Shown here one piece after another: positions 7,744-17,259 of a DNA stretch of 64,000 bases (position 1 is the stretch's first letter; each line of letters starts with the position of its first letter). The notes beneath the pieces are model-generated. The model did no database searches. It had not been told where the DNA came from and saw only the letters and a program-made list of their open reading frames with translations. The translations under genes and the position numbers were made by a program. Origin of the DNA: Pseudomonas fluorescens (GTDB lineage Bacteria > Pseudomonadota > Gammaproteobacteria > Pseudomonadales > Pseudomonadaceae); NCBI RefSeq assembly GCF_001708445.1, contig NZ_CP015637.1, forward strand, positions 3,845,001 to 3,909,000, given 5' to 3'.

Positions 7744-8670
7744 TTAGCGCACCTCGCAATCAACGTCATTCGATTTGCTGGCGCTGGCCGTGGCGCCCTG
7801 CGGCCCCATGGATTGGCTGAATACGGGCGGTGGGTTGAACGCAATGCCGGGGTTCTTCGGCAACACCGCAGGAGGTTCCCTAACGCTCGACGTGAATCCG
7901 AACTGGCCAGCCTTGAAACCCTGCGTACCGCCCTCGTTAGTCAAATTGATCAGACCGTCGAGCACGTGCACGTATAAACCGGGTGGCAGCACTGACGTAG
8001 CCTTTTGCACCACTGCCGCAAGCGATGCCTTTCCTTGCGCCGCCCATGACTCGACCGATGCCAGCACATTGGCCAGGCGATAAACATAGCGTGCCGAAAC
8101 CGCAGCGACGACGGCGCTGTAAGAGTCGTCAGCGTGTCCGGCCGACGCGGCCAACCCCATGGCCAGGCTTTTCACCCGCGACGAAGCTCGCGTCGCCACC
8201 CCTGCCGTCGGCTGGTAATACACCTCCACGCTGGCCGATTGCAGGTTGATACGGCCTCGGGGCGTCATCAACGTCGAGCGATCCTGGCTGCGCTTACCGA
8301 GCAACCCACTGTCCGAGCGTAACCCGCCCTGTTTCAGGGTGAACACCGCCGCATCGGCGCCAGGCACATTCACGTCGTAGGCAAACGCGTCCACGCTGAG
8401 CACGGTACCCGGTTGCAGGGTCAACAGGCTGTCATCGCGCAGGCGCACTTGCGCATAGCCCTTGCCCTGGGTCGACAAGGTATCGCCGACTTCCACCAAC
8501 GACTGCTCACCCAGTACGCGCAGGCTGCCGTCGAGCTTCTTGACGAACAACGGCCCGCTCAGATGCGTCACCACACCGGCCTGCGGGGCGGCCTGAACCC
8601 AGGTCGCTGCACTCAGCAGCGCCAGCAACAGCCACGCGTTAATTGCAGTACAGCTTTTTAGCGGGTTCAT
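7744..8670 (-). CDS. Secreted FecR-domain protein of a two-partner secretion operon
   Basis: The 308-residue protein has a signal peptide (NAWLLLALLSAATWVQA), then a FecR domain (GVVTHLSGPLFVKKLDGSLRVLGEQSLVEVGDTLSTQGKGYAQVRLRDDSLLTLQPGT, about residues 33-95) and a less conserved C-terminal half ending DVDCEVR. Unlike anti-sigma FecR it lacks the cytoplasmic and transmembrane portions, so it should be periplasmic or exported. Its start overlaps the end of the TpsA gene by 32 bases, making it the last gene of a TpsB-TpsA-FecR operon. The final cysteine could pair with the TpsA cysteines; that is speculation. Confidence 0.8.
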   Translation of the reverse strand: MNPLKSCTAINAWLLLALLSAATWVQAAPQAGVVTHLSGPLFVKKLDGSLRVLGEQSLVEVGDTLSTQGKGYAQVRLRDDSLLTLQPGTVLSVDAFAYDVNVPGADAAVFTLKQGGLRSDSGLLGKRSQDRSTLMTPRGRINLQSASVEVYYQPTAGVATRASSRVKSLAMGLAASAGHADDSYSAVVAAVSARYVYRLANVLASVESWAAQGKASLAAVVQKATSVLPPGLYVHVLDGLINLTNEGGTQGFKAGQFGFTSSVREPPAVLPKNPGIAFNPPPVFSQSMGPQGATASASKSNDVDCEVR

Positions 8671-10534
8671 GTTTATCGCCCTGATCAGTGGAAGCGTCTG
8701 TATTGCCTTCCGCCTTGTTAGCGGGTACTGAGGGGCCCCGGCTTTTTTCAGCCGGAATACCGGAGGAGGCAGTGTCCATAACGCTGGAGGACGACCGGTT
8801 CACGGTCTTGATGACCTCATTCGTTGCCATTTGCACCGGGTTGTTCGGCTCTCTCGCCGTGGGTGGCGACAGCACCTGGCACAACGCCGAGTTCGGCGCC
8901 AACGTACAAATATCGGCGCTGGGCGGCACTGTGACAGGCTTCGGGGGCTCGACAGGCGGCCGGTCGACGTCAGTGATCGTCAAGCGCCCGCCAGCGGTGG
9001 GCACGCCCTCGGTAAACACCCGCCCGCTGCCGCTGGCCGTGCCGGCGCCGTCATGGTTGGCGGCCAGGGTGATATCTCCGCTGAACCGGATCAGCGAATT
9101 GACATGAATGTCGTTACCCGCCTGCGCCGTGAGGCCGACACCGCTGTTGGTGTTGTTGACCCCCGTGTAGAACGTGATGTCGTGGGTGGCTTGCAACAAC
9201 ACATTGGAGGTCGCGTTGGACAGCAGGTCGGCATCGATTTCACTGTCGGCGCCCGGTGCATTGGCGAAAGCCGACACATCGCCCAGTGAAGCCGAAGGGC
9301 CGGACAGGAACGAGGTAACCAGGATATTCGCCGGGTCCAGCTGCCAGAAGCCCGCCGTGCCGAGGGCCGCACGTGTGTCGACCCGCGCGCCGGCCACATC
9401 CAGGAAATGCCCGGACGTCTCGACAAGGCCGCCGTTGCCCGAGGCCGCGCCGCCGCGAGCCGACAGCGTGCCATAGACCCGCGTCGTGTCATTGCCCCAT
9501 ACGATGATCTTGCCGCCATTGCCGCTGGCCAGGGCGTCGGCGGAAATCCGCGCGTCCTGGCTCACATAACTGTGTTTGGCGTTCAGGATGGCCGGGTTCT
9601 TGCCTTGGTAGTCACCGCCAATCAGCACACGGCCACCGCCACGCTGGCCGCTGGCATCGATGCGCGCATTGCCCATCACACCGACCTGCTCGCCCAGCAC
9701 GTGTATGTCACCACCCCCCTCGACGCCCGTGGCGGTGGTGCTGCTACCGGCTTCGAGCAAGGTGGTACGGCTGGACTTGAGCACCACCTTGCCGTTGGCG
9801 CCGACCACGGCACTGTTGGCGTTCAGCGTGCCGCGCTGGTTGACCAGTGCACCGTAGATACCGATGGTACCGCCTTGGGCAATCACGGTGCCCAGGTTCA
9901 GCGCCTGGTCCTTATCCGCCGACACCAGCACGTGCATGCCTGGATTAGTGGAGTCCACCAACTGCACCGAGTGCCCCGCCGCCAGCACCGTCTCGCCCTG
10001 GGGCGTGGTGATGATGCCGGTGTTGTTCACATCCGGCGCGATCAGGTACACCTGGCCCCCCGACGGCGTGGTAATCGCGCCCTGGTTGCTGACCTGGCCA
10101 GCCGGCCCGTCAGCGGAGAAACGCCGGTTGCCCGAGAGGAAGTCCGCGTTGGAAATCGCCAGGCTCGACGCCACCAGGCCGCCGACATCGATCTGCGCCC
10201 CGGCACCGAACACGATGCCGTTGGGGTTGATCAGAAACACCCGCCCGTTGGACTGCAAGGTACCGAGGATCACGCTGGGGTCCTGGCCGGTGATACGGTT
10301 GAGCACGCTGCTGTTGCTGCTCTGTTGTACAAACCGCACCAGCTCGCCCTGGGCGATGGAGAAGCTCGACCAGTTGATGATTGCATTGGGGCTGTTGGTG
10401 ACGGTCAGGGTGTTGCCATCCTGGGTAAACGTCACCTGGCCGTTGACGATCACCGGGTTGACCGGGGCCGCCACCGCACTGGTGGCCATCGCCATCGCCA
10501 GGGACAGCGCCATCAAGGTAGGTTTGATTGTCAT
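8639..10534 (-). CDS. Small filamentous-haemagglutinin-type exoprotein (TpsA)
   Basis: The 631-residue protein (ATG 10534, signal peptide MTIKPTLMALSLAMAMATSAVAA) has a TPS secretion domain at about residues 24-270: FTQDGNTLTVTNSPNAIINWSSFSI, the NPNG motif in RVFLINPNGIVFG and later GGQVYLIAPDVNNTGIIT. A short beta-helix follows, ending near residue 500, then a Pro/Ser-rich tail with a close cysteine pair (ICTLAPNSALC, residues 542-551) and a terminal LYCN. At this size it is very short for a TpsA, where thousands of residues are common. TpsB lies immediately upstream and the FecR-domain gene overlaps its 3' end. Likely a surface-anchored or secreted adhesin; target unknown. Confidence 0.88.
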   Translation of the reverse strand: MTIKPTLMALSLAMAMATSAVAAPVNPVIVNGQVTFTQDGNTLTVTNSPNAIINWSSFSIAQGELVRFVQQSSNSSVLNRITGQDPSVILGTLQSNGRVFLINPNGIVFGAGAQIDVGGLVASSLAISNADFLSGNRRFSADGPAGQVSNQGAITTPSGGQVYLIAPDVNNTGIITTPQGETVLAAGHSVQLVDSTNPGMHVLVSADKDQALNLGTVIAQGGTIGIYGALVNQRGTLNANSAVVGANGKVVLKSSRTTLLEAGSSTTATGVEGGGDIHVLGEQVGVMGNARIDASGQRGGGRVLIGGDYQGKNPAILNAKHSYVSQDARISADALASGNGGKIIVWGNDTTRVYGTLSARGGAASGNGGLVETSGHFLDVAGARVDTRAALGTAGFWQLDPANILVTSFLSGPSASLGDVSAFANAPGADSEIDADLLSNATSNVLLQATHDITFYTGVNNTNSGVGLTAQAGNDIHVNSLIRFSGDITLAANHDGAGTASGSGRVFTEGVPTAGGRLTITDVDRPPVEPPKPVTVPPSADICTLAPNSALCQVLSPPTAREPNNPVQMATNEVIKTVNRSSSSVMDTASSGIPAEKSRGPSVPANKAEGNTDASTDQGDKHEPAKKLYCN

Positions 10535-10541
10535 GGCACCC

Positions 10542-12125
10542 TCAAAAGGCCAGGCTGAGACGGACGTGCAGGCGATCATCGCCGCGCTGGGTATCACTGG
10601 CTTCGGCGTGCAAGGCATGGCCGTAATCCATTTGCAGATTGAGGTTGCGTCGGTAGATCAGGCGCACACCCAGGCCTGCGCTGCTCAGGCTGATGTGTTC
10701 GAACTCACCGGGCAGCGCGTTGTTACGCGTCAGGTAGCCGGCGTCGTAGAACGCCAGGGCGCGGCACTGCCAACTGCCCCCCAGGCACAACGGCGGCGTG
10801 TAGGCTTCGAGGTTGCCGACCACACCCGAGTCGTTGCTCACCTCGCGCTCACGGAAGCCACGCACCGACGCCGCGCCGCCGGCGCCAAACTGCTCGCCGG
10901 GCACCAGGGCATCCTTGGTGTACTGGCCGTTCAACGCCGCGCGCAACTGCCAGGCGGCCGGCAGGATCTGCGTGAGGCTCGTGGCAAAGCGCAATGCCGT
11001 GTAGTCATCCCGTGCATGGGCACGCGCCAGGTCGAAATCACTCTGTTGGCCCTTGGACCCGCCGGGGATGTTGTGCAACAGCGACAGGCCGATATTCGCG
11101 TCGCCATCCAGGCGCACCCAGGTGCCTTGGTAACCCAGGCTGAGGGGGTGCACGGTGATGTCGTTGCCCAGTTGCACATCGAACAGCTCCAGGCTGCTTT
11201 TATAGGCCTTGTAGTCGATGCCATAGACCAGCTTGGATTGGTAATTACCCACCGTCGCCAGGTTGTGGTTGTAGCGCGTGCCGAAGATCGTGCCGCGGCC
11301 GCTGACGGCCAGGTCGAAGATGCCCGCCGTCACCGTACCGCTGTCGACATCCGAGTAACTGGTGAAAAAGTCCAGGGAGTCGCCCAGCACATACAGCGGC
11401 AGGTGGTAGCCCAGGCCGTAGACACTGACACGCTCGGGCTTCTCCACGGTGGTGGTGTATTGCAGGCTCATCACCTGGTCGCGCCCGAACATATTGGCGT
11501 TCTGCAACACGGCACCGACGTAGGTGCGCCCGGTTTCCTTGGAGCCACTGTTGTCCAGGTTCAGCGCAGCGCTCCATGGCGACTCATCGCTGACTTGCAC
11601 GTCGGCGTCCACCGTATCGGCGGCCGCACCAGTCTTGAGTTTCATCACGGTCTGCTTGGCCGGGTTTTCGTTGGCCAGCTTGAGGCTCTTGGACACCGCC
11701 GCCAGGTCAGGCGAGGTGCCCTCTTGCAGCGCCGACAGCGACTGGCGCACGTTGGCCGTGCTGAAATGCTGGTTGCCGGCGACCGTCACCTGGCCAATCC
11801 GCACTTGCACCACGTCCAGCACCACCACACCACCGTTCAACTCCTGCTCAGGCAGGTCGATGCGCACCAGTGGATAGCCTTGTCGGTGGAAGACGTCTTC
11901 AAGCGCCTCCTGGGCCTTGGCCACATCGCTGAAATCGCGCTGGGCCCCCACGAACGGCGCCACACTCTGCGCCAGTGCATCGGCGGGCAGCAGCGTATTA
12001 CCGCGCACCTCAAAGCGGGTGATATCGAAGCGTGGCGACAACGGCTCGCTATCAGCGGCCACTGCGAACGAGGTGCACACCGCCAATGAGGCGGGCACCA
12101 GCAACAGCATGAAACGGTCAATCAT
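10542..12125 (-). CDS. TpsB outer-membrane transporter (ShlB/FhaC/HecB family)
   Basis: The 527-residue protein has a signal peptide (MLLLVPASLAVCTSFAVAA), two POTRA-like segments (FDITRFEVRGNTLLPADALAQ near residue 33; VRIGQVTVAGNQHFSTANVRQSL near residue 107) and a 16-strand barrel region with GAGGAASVRGFRE, the VRGY/F-type motif of the Omp85/TpsB superfamily, and a C-terminal phenylalanine (HVRLSLAF). It should export the TpsA protein encoded 7 bases downstream. Length is typical. Confidence 0.93.
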   Translation of the reverse strand: MIDRFMLLLVPASLAVCTSFAVAADSEPLSPRFDITRFEVRGNTLLPADALAQSVAPFVGAQRDFSDVAKAQEALEDVFHRQGYPLVRIDLPEQELNGGVVVLDVVQVRIGQVTVAGNQHFSTANVRQSLSALQEGTSPDLAAVSKSLKLANENPAKQTVMKLKTGAAADTVDADVQVSDESPWSAALNLDNSGSKETGRTYVGAVLQNANMFGRDQVMSLQYTTTVEKPERVSVYGLGYHLPLYVLGDSLDFFTSYSDVDSGTVTAGIFDLAVSGRGTIFGTRYNHNLATVGNYQSKLVYGIDYKAYKSSLELFDVQLGNDITVHPLSLGYQGTWVRLDGDANIGLSLLHNIPGGSKGQQSDFDLARAHARDDYTALRFATSLTQILPAAWQLRAALNGQYTKDALVPGEQFGAGGAASVRGFREREVSNDSGVVGNLEAYTPPLCLGGSWQCRALAFYDAGYLTRNNALPGEFEHISLSSAGLGVRLIYRRNLNLQMDYGHALHAEASDTQRGDDRLHVRLSLAF

Positions 12126-12267
12126 GGGTTGGCCCTTAGGCAGCGTGAGGTTTAAACGTCTTACGCTGCGTTAAGTGCCAGCAGGGGGTGGGCCCCGGCG
12201 CAGAGTGTAGCCACTACATTGCCACTGCGATAGAGAGAGTCCCCATGTTTTCGAGGGGTTTGCAGGC

Positions 12268-12597
12268 TTAATCCACAATAAACAGCTTGGCCCCAGTGGC
12301 GGTGGATGAACGATGCCCTTCCATGTCATTGCCCACCTGGTAACTCATCCCGGCCGTCAGCGTGAACTGGCGGCCGTCTTCCAACTCCGTGTGCAACTCG
12401 CCTTCGAGGCACAGCAGCACATGCCCGCGCCAGCACCAGTGATCGGCCAGGTAGCCGGGGCTGTATTCGACCCAGCGCACGCGGGTGGTGCCGAAGTGGC
12501 GGGTGCGCCATACCGCATTGCCGGTAACACCGGGGTGAAGTTCGGGTTCGACAGTGGACCAGTCGGTGGTGCCAAACGGGACAGCAGTGAGTTCCAT
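12268..12597 (-). CDS. DHCW-motif cupin-fold protein
   Basis: The 109-residue protein contains DHWCWRGHVLLCLEGELHTELEDG, matching the small DHCW-motif cupin family, followed by the second cupin strand set (GMSYQVGNDMEGHRSSTATGAKLFIVD). Function in the family is unknown. It lies 194 bases downstream of the GNAT gene on the same strand. Confidence 0.85.
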   Translation of the reverse strand: MELTAVPFGTTDWSTVEPELHPGVTGNAVWRTRHFGTTRVRWVEYSPGYLADHWCWRGHVLLCLEGELHTELEDGRQFTLTAGMSYQVGNDMEGHRSSTATGAKLFIVD

Positions 12598-12790
12598 GGT
12601 GGGCTCGGTCGTCAGTTAACGTGGCTCGACCCTATCCAACTGACACCCGGCGCGATAGACACAGATCGCGGGCTTTTGTGGGATACAGGCGCGGGTACTT
12701 GTCATCCCGCCGCGCCGGTTTGCTTGGATGCACGCCAACTGCAACCCCGATGGCGAGTGGTAGACCGCCTGGTCCTGCCCCCACGTAACT

Positions 12791-13225
12791 TCATGCATTT
12801 TCATTGCCCGACCGGGTGAATGAGTAACGGTCGATATCGGTACGTAATTGCCAGCCCTGGCCTTGCCAATACTGGGCCGCAGGGGTGTTGGTCTTGAATA
12901 CATCCAGGTGGCATTTGTAGATGCCCAGTGCCTCCAGTTCGTTGAGGCAGCGCTGGGTCAACGCCTGCGCGATGCCCTGGCGTCGATAGGCCGGCAGCAC
13001 CAGCAGATGTTGCAGGTAACCGCGACGCCCATCATGGCCGCACATCACACAGCCGATCAACCGGCCTTCGCGTTCAGCGACAAAGCTCAGCCCGGGGTTG
13101 CGCGCCAGATAGCGCTCGGTGGCCTCGCGGGAGTCGGCCTCACGCAGGGAGATGCCGGGCGTGTCTTGCATCAGCGCAAGGACGGCGGCGTAATCGGAGG
13201 GCGTCATGGTGCGGATCGTGTGCAT
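12791..13225 (-). CDS. GNAT-family N-acetyltransferase
   Basis: The 144-residue single-domain protein has the GNAT acetyl-CoA site LLVLPAYRRQGIAQALTQRCL (motif A, R/Q-x-x-G-x-A) near residues 75-95 and a C-terminal NTPAAQYWQGQGWQLRTDIDRYSF. It resembles YpeA/RimI-sized acetyltransferases. Substrate unknown. ATG 13225 has AAAGG upstream. Confidence 0.88.
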   Translation of the reverse strand: MHTIRTMTPSDYAAVLALMQDTPGISLREADSREATERYLARNPGLSFVAEREGRLIGCVMCGHDGRRGYLQHLLVLPAYRRQGIAQALTQRCLNELEALGIYKCHLDVFKTNTPAAQYWQGQGWQLRTDIDRYSFTRSGNENA

Positions 13226-13501
13226 GGTGCGAAACCTTTTGGGATCGGGTGTACTCGTGATGGCGACAGGTGAGATAGGACGCTACCGGCTGGAATGAAC
13301 CCTTTCGAGCGGATACCGCCCTCCCCGGACAACAATACCGATGGCCGGGCACGGTGCTGAAAGGTCGGCTTTCGGCCTTTTCAGCTCAGGCAGTCATGGC
13401 TCAGCATCAACCCGCACAAATCTTCTAAACGTCCTGTTCAAAAGCACGGTAATTTAGTCGCCCGCACAGTTCAACGCTGAACCCTACATCTGGAGCCTTC
13501 C

Positions 13502-14338
13502 GTGGATAAACGCAACTGGATTGAGCTGTCCCAGGATGCCGATACCGGGATTGAATCGATTCGTGCCCATTTTCAGGGGCATGCCTACGATCCGCACTGG
13601 CATGACAGTTTTCTGGTGGGGGTCACCGAACAAGGGGTGCAGCAGTTCAATTGCCGACGCGTGCGCCATCTTAGTACGCCGGGCAAGGTATTCATGTTGG
13701 AGCCGGGGGAAATCCACGATGGGCATGCGCCGACCGAGGAAGGGTTTACCTATTCCATGCTCTACCTTGATCCGCACTGGCTTGAACGGGAGTTGCATGG
13801 GTTGTTCGAGCACGCGCCAGCCAACAGTCAACCGGGCTTTGCCGACACCCTGAGCCAGGAACCGGGTTTGGCCACTGCCGTTTATCACGCCTTCCACGTG
13901 CTCCATGAGGGTGACTTGCGCATCGTGCGCCAGAGCGCCATTGATACCTTGTTGGGGTCGCTCACTTGCCACCTTGATTGGCGCAAGCGGCGGGCCTTCG
14001 ACCCGCGTCTGCCGTTGGTGGCCCAGGTCGCGCGTGACTATCTGCATGCCCATGTCTACGAGGACATTGGGCTGGATGATCTGGCTCAAGCCTGTGGGGT
14101 TGATCGCTTTCGCCTGACGCGGGCCTTCAAGGCAGCCTTTGGGCTGGCGCCTCATGCTTATCTGATCCAGCTGCGTCTGGCCAAGGCGCGGCAGCTGCTG
14201 GCGCGGGGCGAGTCGCCGGCGCAGGTGGCCAGTGCGCTCGGATTCTCCGATCAAAGCCATATGGGGCGCTGGTTCCGCCGTGCCTACCAGCTCACGCCAG
14301 CGGACTACCGTAAGCGCTGCTCAAACCTTCCAGACTGA
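13502..14338 (+). CDS. AraC-family regulator, probably of the adjacent LysE exporter
   Basis: The 278-residue protein starts at GTG 13502 after TCTGGAGCC. The N-terminal cupin (residues about 20-100) has ligand-pocket motifs DPHWHDSFLVGVTEQGVQQF and EPGEIHDGHAP; the C-terminal two helix-turn-helix units are IGLDDLAQACGVDRFRLTRAFKAAFG and PAQVASALGFSDQSHMGRWFRRAYQLTP. The gene directly precedes, in the same direction, a LysE/RhtB exporter, a common pairing in Pseudomonas in which the regulator senses an amino acid. Confidence 0.9.
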   Translation: MDKRNWIELSQDADTGIESIRAHFQGHAYDPHWHDSFLVGVTEQGVQQFNCRRVRHLSTPGKVFMLEPGEIHDGHAPTEEGFTYSMLYLDPHWLERELHGLFEHAPANSQPGFADTLSQEPGLATAVYHAFHVLHEGDLRIVRQSAIDTLLGSLTCHLDWRKRRAFDPRLPLVAQVARDYLHAHVYEDIGLDDLAQACGVDRFRLTRAFKAAFGLAPHAYLIQLRLAKARQLLARGESPAQVASALGFSDQSHMGRWFRRAYQLTPADYRKRCSNLPD

Positions 14339-14446
14339 ATCCAGCCGACCCGCGACCATGGGCTCCTATCTGATCAAGGAGTCCATGCCATGTCTTTTCC
14401 GCTGTTCTTTTCTGCGTCTTCGATGCGTCCTCAGGGAGCCTGAGCC

Positions 14447-15040
14447 ATGGAGTCGCTGCTGCCTTTCCTGCTGTTTGCGTTCGTGGCCTCGATCACCCCG
14501 GGGCCAACCAATATTCTGGTGCTGAGCCACAGTTCGCGGTGGGGGCTGGGCGCTACGCTGCCGATCATTTTTGGCGCATGCGTGGCGGCGGCGCTGATTG
14601 TGTTTGCAGTCGGGCTTGGCGTGGGCGAGACGCTGCTGCGGTTTCCCCGCGTGCAACAGACGATGGCCTGGGCCGGGGTGCTCTGGTTGAGTTGGCTGGC
14701 CTGGCAGATCTTTCAAAGCGCGCCGCCGTCCCTGAACCCGCCCCCGCGCGACGAGGGCCTGAGCGTGTTCGGTGCCGCCACCCTGCAATTGCTCAACCCC
14801 AAAGTCTGGATGATGGCGGTGGCGGTGACGAGCGTGTTTGCCGGTGGCGGCGACAAGACCATGCGGCTGCTGGTGTTGTCGCTGGTGTTTCTGTCGGTAT
14901 CCTTGCCGTGCATGACCCTGTGGGCATTGCTCGGCGTAGGCAGTGCTCGGTTTTTTGGTTCACCACAGGCGTTCAAACGCGTGAACTATGCACTGGCTTT
15001 TTTGCTGCTGGTGTCGGCCTGGTTGACGGTGCTGGTGTAG
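14447..15040 (+). CDS. LysE/RhtB-family amino acid exporter
   Basis: The 197-residue inner-membrane protein begins with the family hallmark ASITPGPTNILVLSHSSRWG (residues 14-33), has NPKVWMMAVAV near residue 118 and about six hydrophobic segments. RhtB proteins export amino acids or derivatives. It follows the AraC gene by 108 bases with GGGAGCC upstream of ATG 14447. Substrate not predictable. Confidence 0.92.
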   Translation: MESLLPFLLFAFVASITPGPTNILVLSHSSRWGLGATLPIIFGACVAAALIVFAVGLGVGETLLRFPRVQQTMAWAGVLWLSWLAWQIFQSAPPSLNPPPRDEGLSVFGAATLQLLNPKVWMMAVAVTSVFAGGGDKTMRLLVLSLVFLSVSLPCMTLWALLGVGSARFFGSPQAFKRVNYALAFLLLVSAWLTVLV

Positions 15041-15220
15041 GTCCAGAAATGGGGACGGATCTGTTTTCTCTCCTTGGCTGCCTTCTCGGGAGTTGCCGAA
15101 CAATCATCGCCTGGCAACCCTCCTGAAGGTACAAAACGTTTGGAGCGGGTAGAGAAAGCGCTGTATTGACAGAATGCCCACACAGCCAGATATTTGATGA
15201 CTTTTGAGCACCAATAAATC

Positions 15221-16192
15221 ATGAGTTTCGACGGTCGCATGCTCGCTAACATCAGTGTTCTGGCTGCCATCGTGCATAGCGGCAGCTTTGCGCGGGCTGC
15301 CGAAGCTTTAGGCATGTCGCCCTCAGGGGTCAGCCGTGCGGTGACTCGCCTGGAATCGAGTATTGGCATTCGCTTGTTTGACCGGACGACGCGCTCAGTC
15401 ACCCTGACAGATGAAGGTCGGCAGCTCTACGCGCAAATCAGCCCCCTGCTGGCTGGCATTGGTGATGCCGTCACGCTCGCGACCGGCGCATCCACGGCGG
15501 TGCAAGGGCGTTTGCGGGTCAATGTCGATGCATTCTTTGCAGGCCGAATGCTCGCGCCTCACATCGACAAGTTTTTGCAGCGCCATCCTAACCTTGAACT
15601 CGAACTCACCGTCCGCGATCAGCTCGGCGACCTGGTCGCCGAAGGTTTCGATATCGCGGTGCGGTTCGGTCAGCCACCTTCATCATCGTTGGTGGCCCGC
15701 AGGCTACTCGACACGCGAACGGTCACCGTGGCCTCCCCTGACTACCTCAAGCGACGTGGCCGCCCAAATACACCTGGCGATCTGGCAGGACACTCATGTA
15801 TCCAGATGAAAAGCGCCATGACGGGCCTGCCATTGGATTGGGAGTATGGGTCGGCAGGCGAGAAGATCACCCTGCGTACCAGCGGCCGCTTGCTGGTGAA
15901 TGAGTCCAGCACACTTATCGCGGCCTGCGTTGGCGGTGCAGGCGTGGCGCGGGTCAAGGCCAGTGGGGTCAAGGACCTGCTGGCCGACAACAGCCTGGTT
16001 GAGATACTTCAAGATTGGCAGGGGGAGAGCTTTCACCTGTACGCGCTCTACCCCTCTCGCCACCTGCCTCCTGCAAAGGTCAGCGCATTCATCGATTTCG
16101 TGACAGAGGTATTGGATCTGTCCGAACCTGCGGCGCACAGCTATCGGGCTCGTTCTACAACCCGAGTCAAGGCGGTTACAGACGTCGGTTGA
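15221..16192 (+). CDS. LysR-family transcriptional regulator
   Basis: The 323-residue protein has the N-terminal winged helix (MLANISVLAAIVHSGSFARAAEALGMSPSGVSRAVTRLESSIGIRLFDRTTRSVTLT) and a periplasmic-binding-like effector domain (GRLRVNVDAFFAGRMLAPHIDKFL; DIAVRFGQPPSSSLVARRL), belonging to the CrgA-like group. It precedes an NmrA-like oxidoreductase gene in the same direction at a distance of 175 bases; control of that gene is plausible but not shown. Confidence 0.92.
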   Translation: MSFDGRMLANISVLAAIVHSGSFARAAEALGMSPSGVSRAVTRLESSIGIRLFDRTTRSVTLTDEGRQLYAQISPLLAGIGDAVTLATGASTAVQGRLRVNVDAFFAGRMLAPHIDKFLQRHPNLELELTVRDQLGDLVAEGFDIAVRFGQPPSSSLVARRLLDTRTVTVASPDYLKRRGRPNTPGDLAGHSCIQMKSAMTGLPLDWEYGSAGEKITLRTSGRLLVNESSTLIAACVGGAGVARVKASGVKDLLADNSLVEILQDWQGESFHLYALYPSRHLPPAKVSAFIDFVTEVLDLSEPAAHSYRARSTTRVKAVTDVG

Positions 16193-16367
16193 GAATACGG
16201 AGGCCAGCCCGCCAATTCATGACTTAAGGTCATCACTCAGTTGACTCGATGGCTATTCTGTCATCATGCAGGCTTCGATAATCTGCCCCCGTCAGATCGC
16301 TACTGCACATGGATGTACGTAGATGCAGTGGCGCATCCCCTTCGGACTCATTGATGGCAGGTCAATC

Positions 16368-17231
16368 ATGTACGCAATCACTGGAATCACCGGCAAGGTC
16401 GGCGGCGCACTTGCCCGTGCTCTGCTGGAAAACAAGCAACCCGTTCGCGCCGTGATGCGCGACGCTCACAAAGCTGAATCGTGGGAAGCGTTCGGTTGCG
16501 AGATCGCCATTGCAGAAATGGACGACGCCGCCGCACTGACGCGGGCATTTGAAGGCGCCCAAGGTGTGTTCATCCTGCCACCGTCGGATTTTGATCCCGA
16601 ACCGCACTTCCCCGAGGCCAAAGCGGTGATTGCGGCAGTGAGCGAGGCCATCGCAACGGCACAGCCACAGCGAGTCGTCTGTCTTTCGACCATCGGTGCC
16701 CAAGCCGTGAACACCAACCTGCTAACCCAACGCACGCTCATGGAACAAGCCCTTAGCAAGCTTGATGTTCCCGTGACGTTCCTGCGCCCTGGTTGGTTCA
16801 TGGAGAATGCCTTGTGGGACGTGGCCACGGCACGAGATGAGGGGGTGATCCACAGCTTCCTGCAACCACTCGATAAAACAGTGCCCATGATCGCAACAGC
16901 GGACGTCGGCCGGACGGCCGCTGCACTCATCCAGCAATCCTGGCACGGCCAGCGCATTGTCGAACTGGAGGGGCAGCACGTGAGCCCTGAAGACATTGCC
17001 GCTACATTCAGCCTGATACTGGGCCGTTCTGTTCAAGCTCAGGCAGTGCCGAGAGAGACTTGGGACAACCTCTTTCGCGCACAAGGGATGCAGCACCCGC
17101 TGGCTCGAATCCGCATGCTCGATGGTTTCAATGAGGGGTGGATCTCGTTTGAGGGCGGCAATATCGAACGAATTCAGGGCAGTGTTTCGCTAGTTGCCGT
17201 GTTGACCCAGCTGGTGAACCTTGGCACTTGA
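16368..17231 (+). CDS. NmrA-like NAD(P)-binding oxidoreductase
   Basis: The 287-residue protein from ATG 16368 begins MYAITGITGKVGGALARALL, the atypical-SDR glycine motif (TGxTGxVG), and follows with VRAVMRDAHKAESW and VVCLSTIGAQA. Relatives include NmrA-like regulators and quinone or NAD(P)H-binding oxidoreductases. It lacks the Tyr-x-x-x-Lys of classical SDR enzymes at the expected site (the area reads STIGAQAVNTNLLTQRTLMEQAL), so a sensor or non-classical catalytic role is possible. A longer GTG/TTG-type start upstream is not needed. Confidence 0.85.
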   Translation: MYAITGITGKVGGALARALLENKQPVRAVMRDAHKAESWEAFGCEIAIAEMDDAAALTRAFEGAQGVFILPPSDFDPEPHFPEAKAVIAAVSEAIATAQPQRVVCLSTIGAQAVNTNLLTQRTLMEQALSKLDVPVTFLRPGWFMENALWDVATARDEGVIHSFLQPLDKTVPMIATADVGRTAAALIQQSWHGQRIVELEGQHVSPEDIAATFSLILGRSVQAQAVPRETWDNLFRAQGMQHPLARIRMLDGFNEGWISFEGGNIERIQGSVSLVAVLTQLVNLGT

Positions 17232-17259
17232 CCGTGACACTTATCTGATATGGCGTGGC

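Noticed and set aside
9407..12089. Long plus-strand frames (383 and 741 codons) over the TpsA and TpsB genes
   Set aside because: No motifs; third-position GC pattern and family matches support the minus strand.
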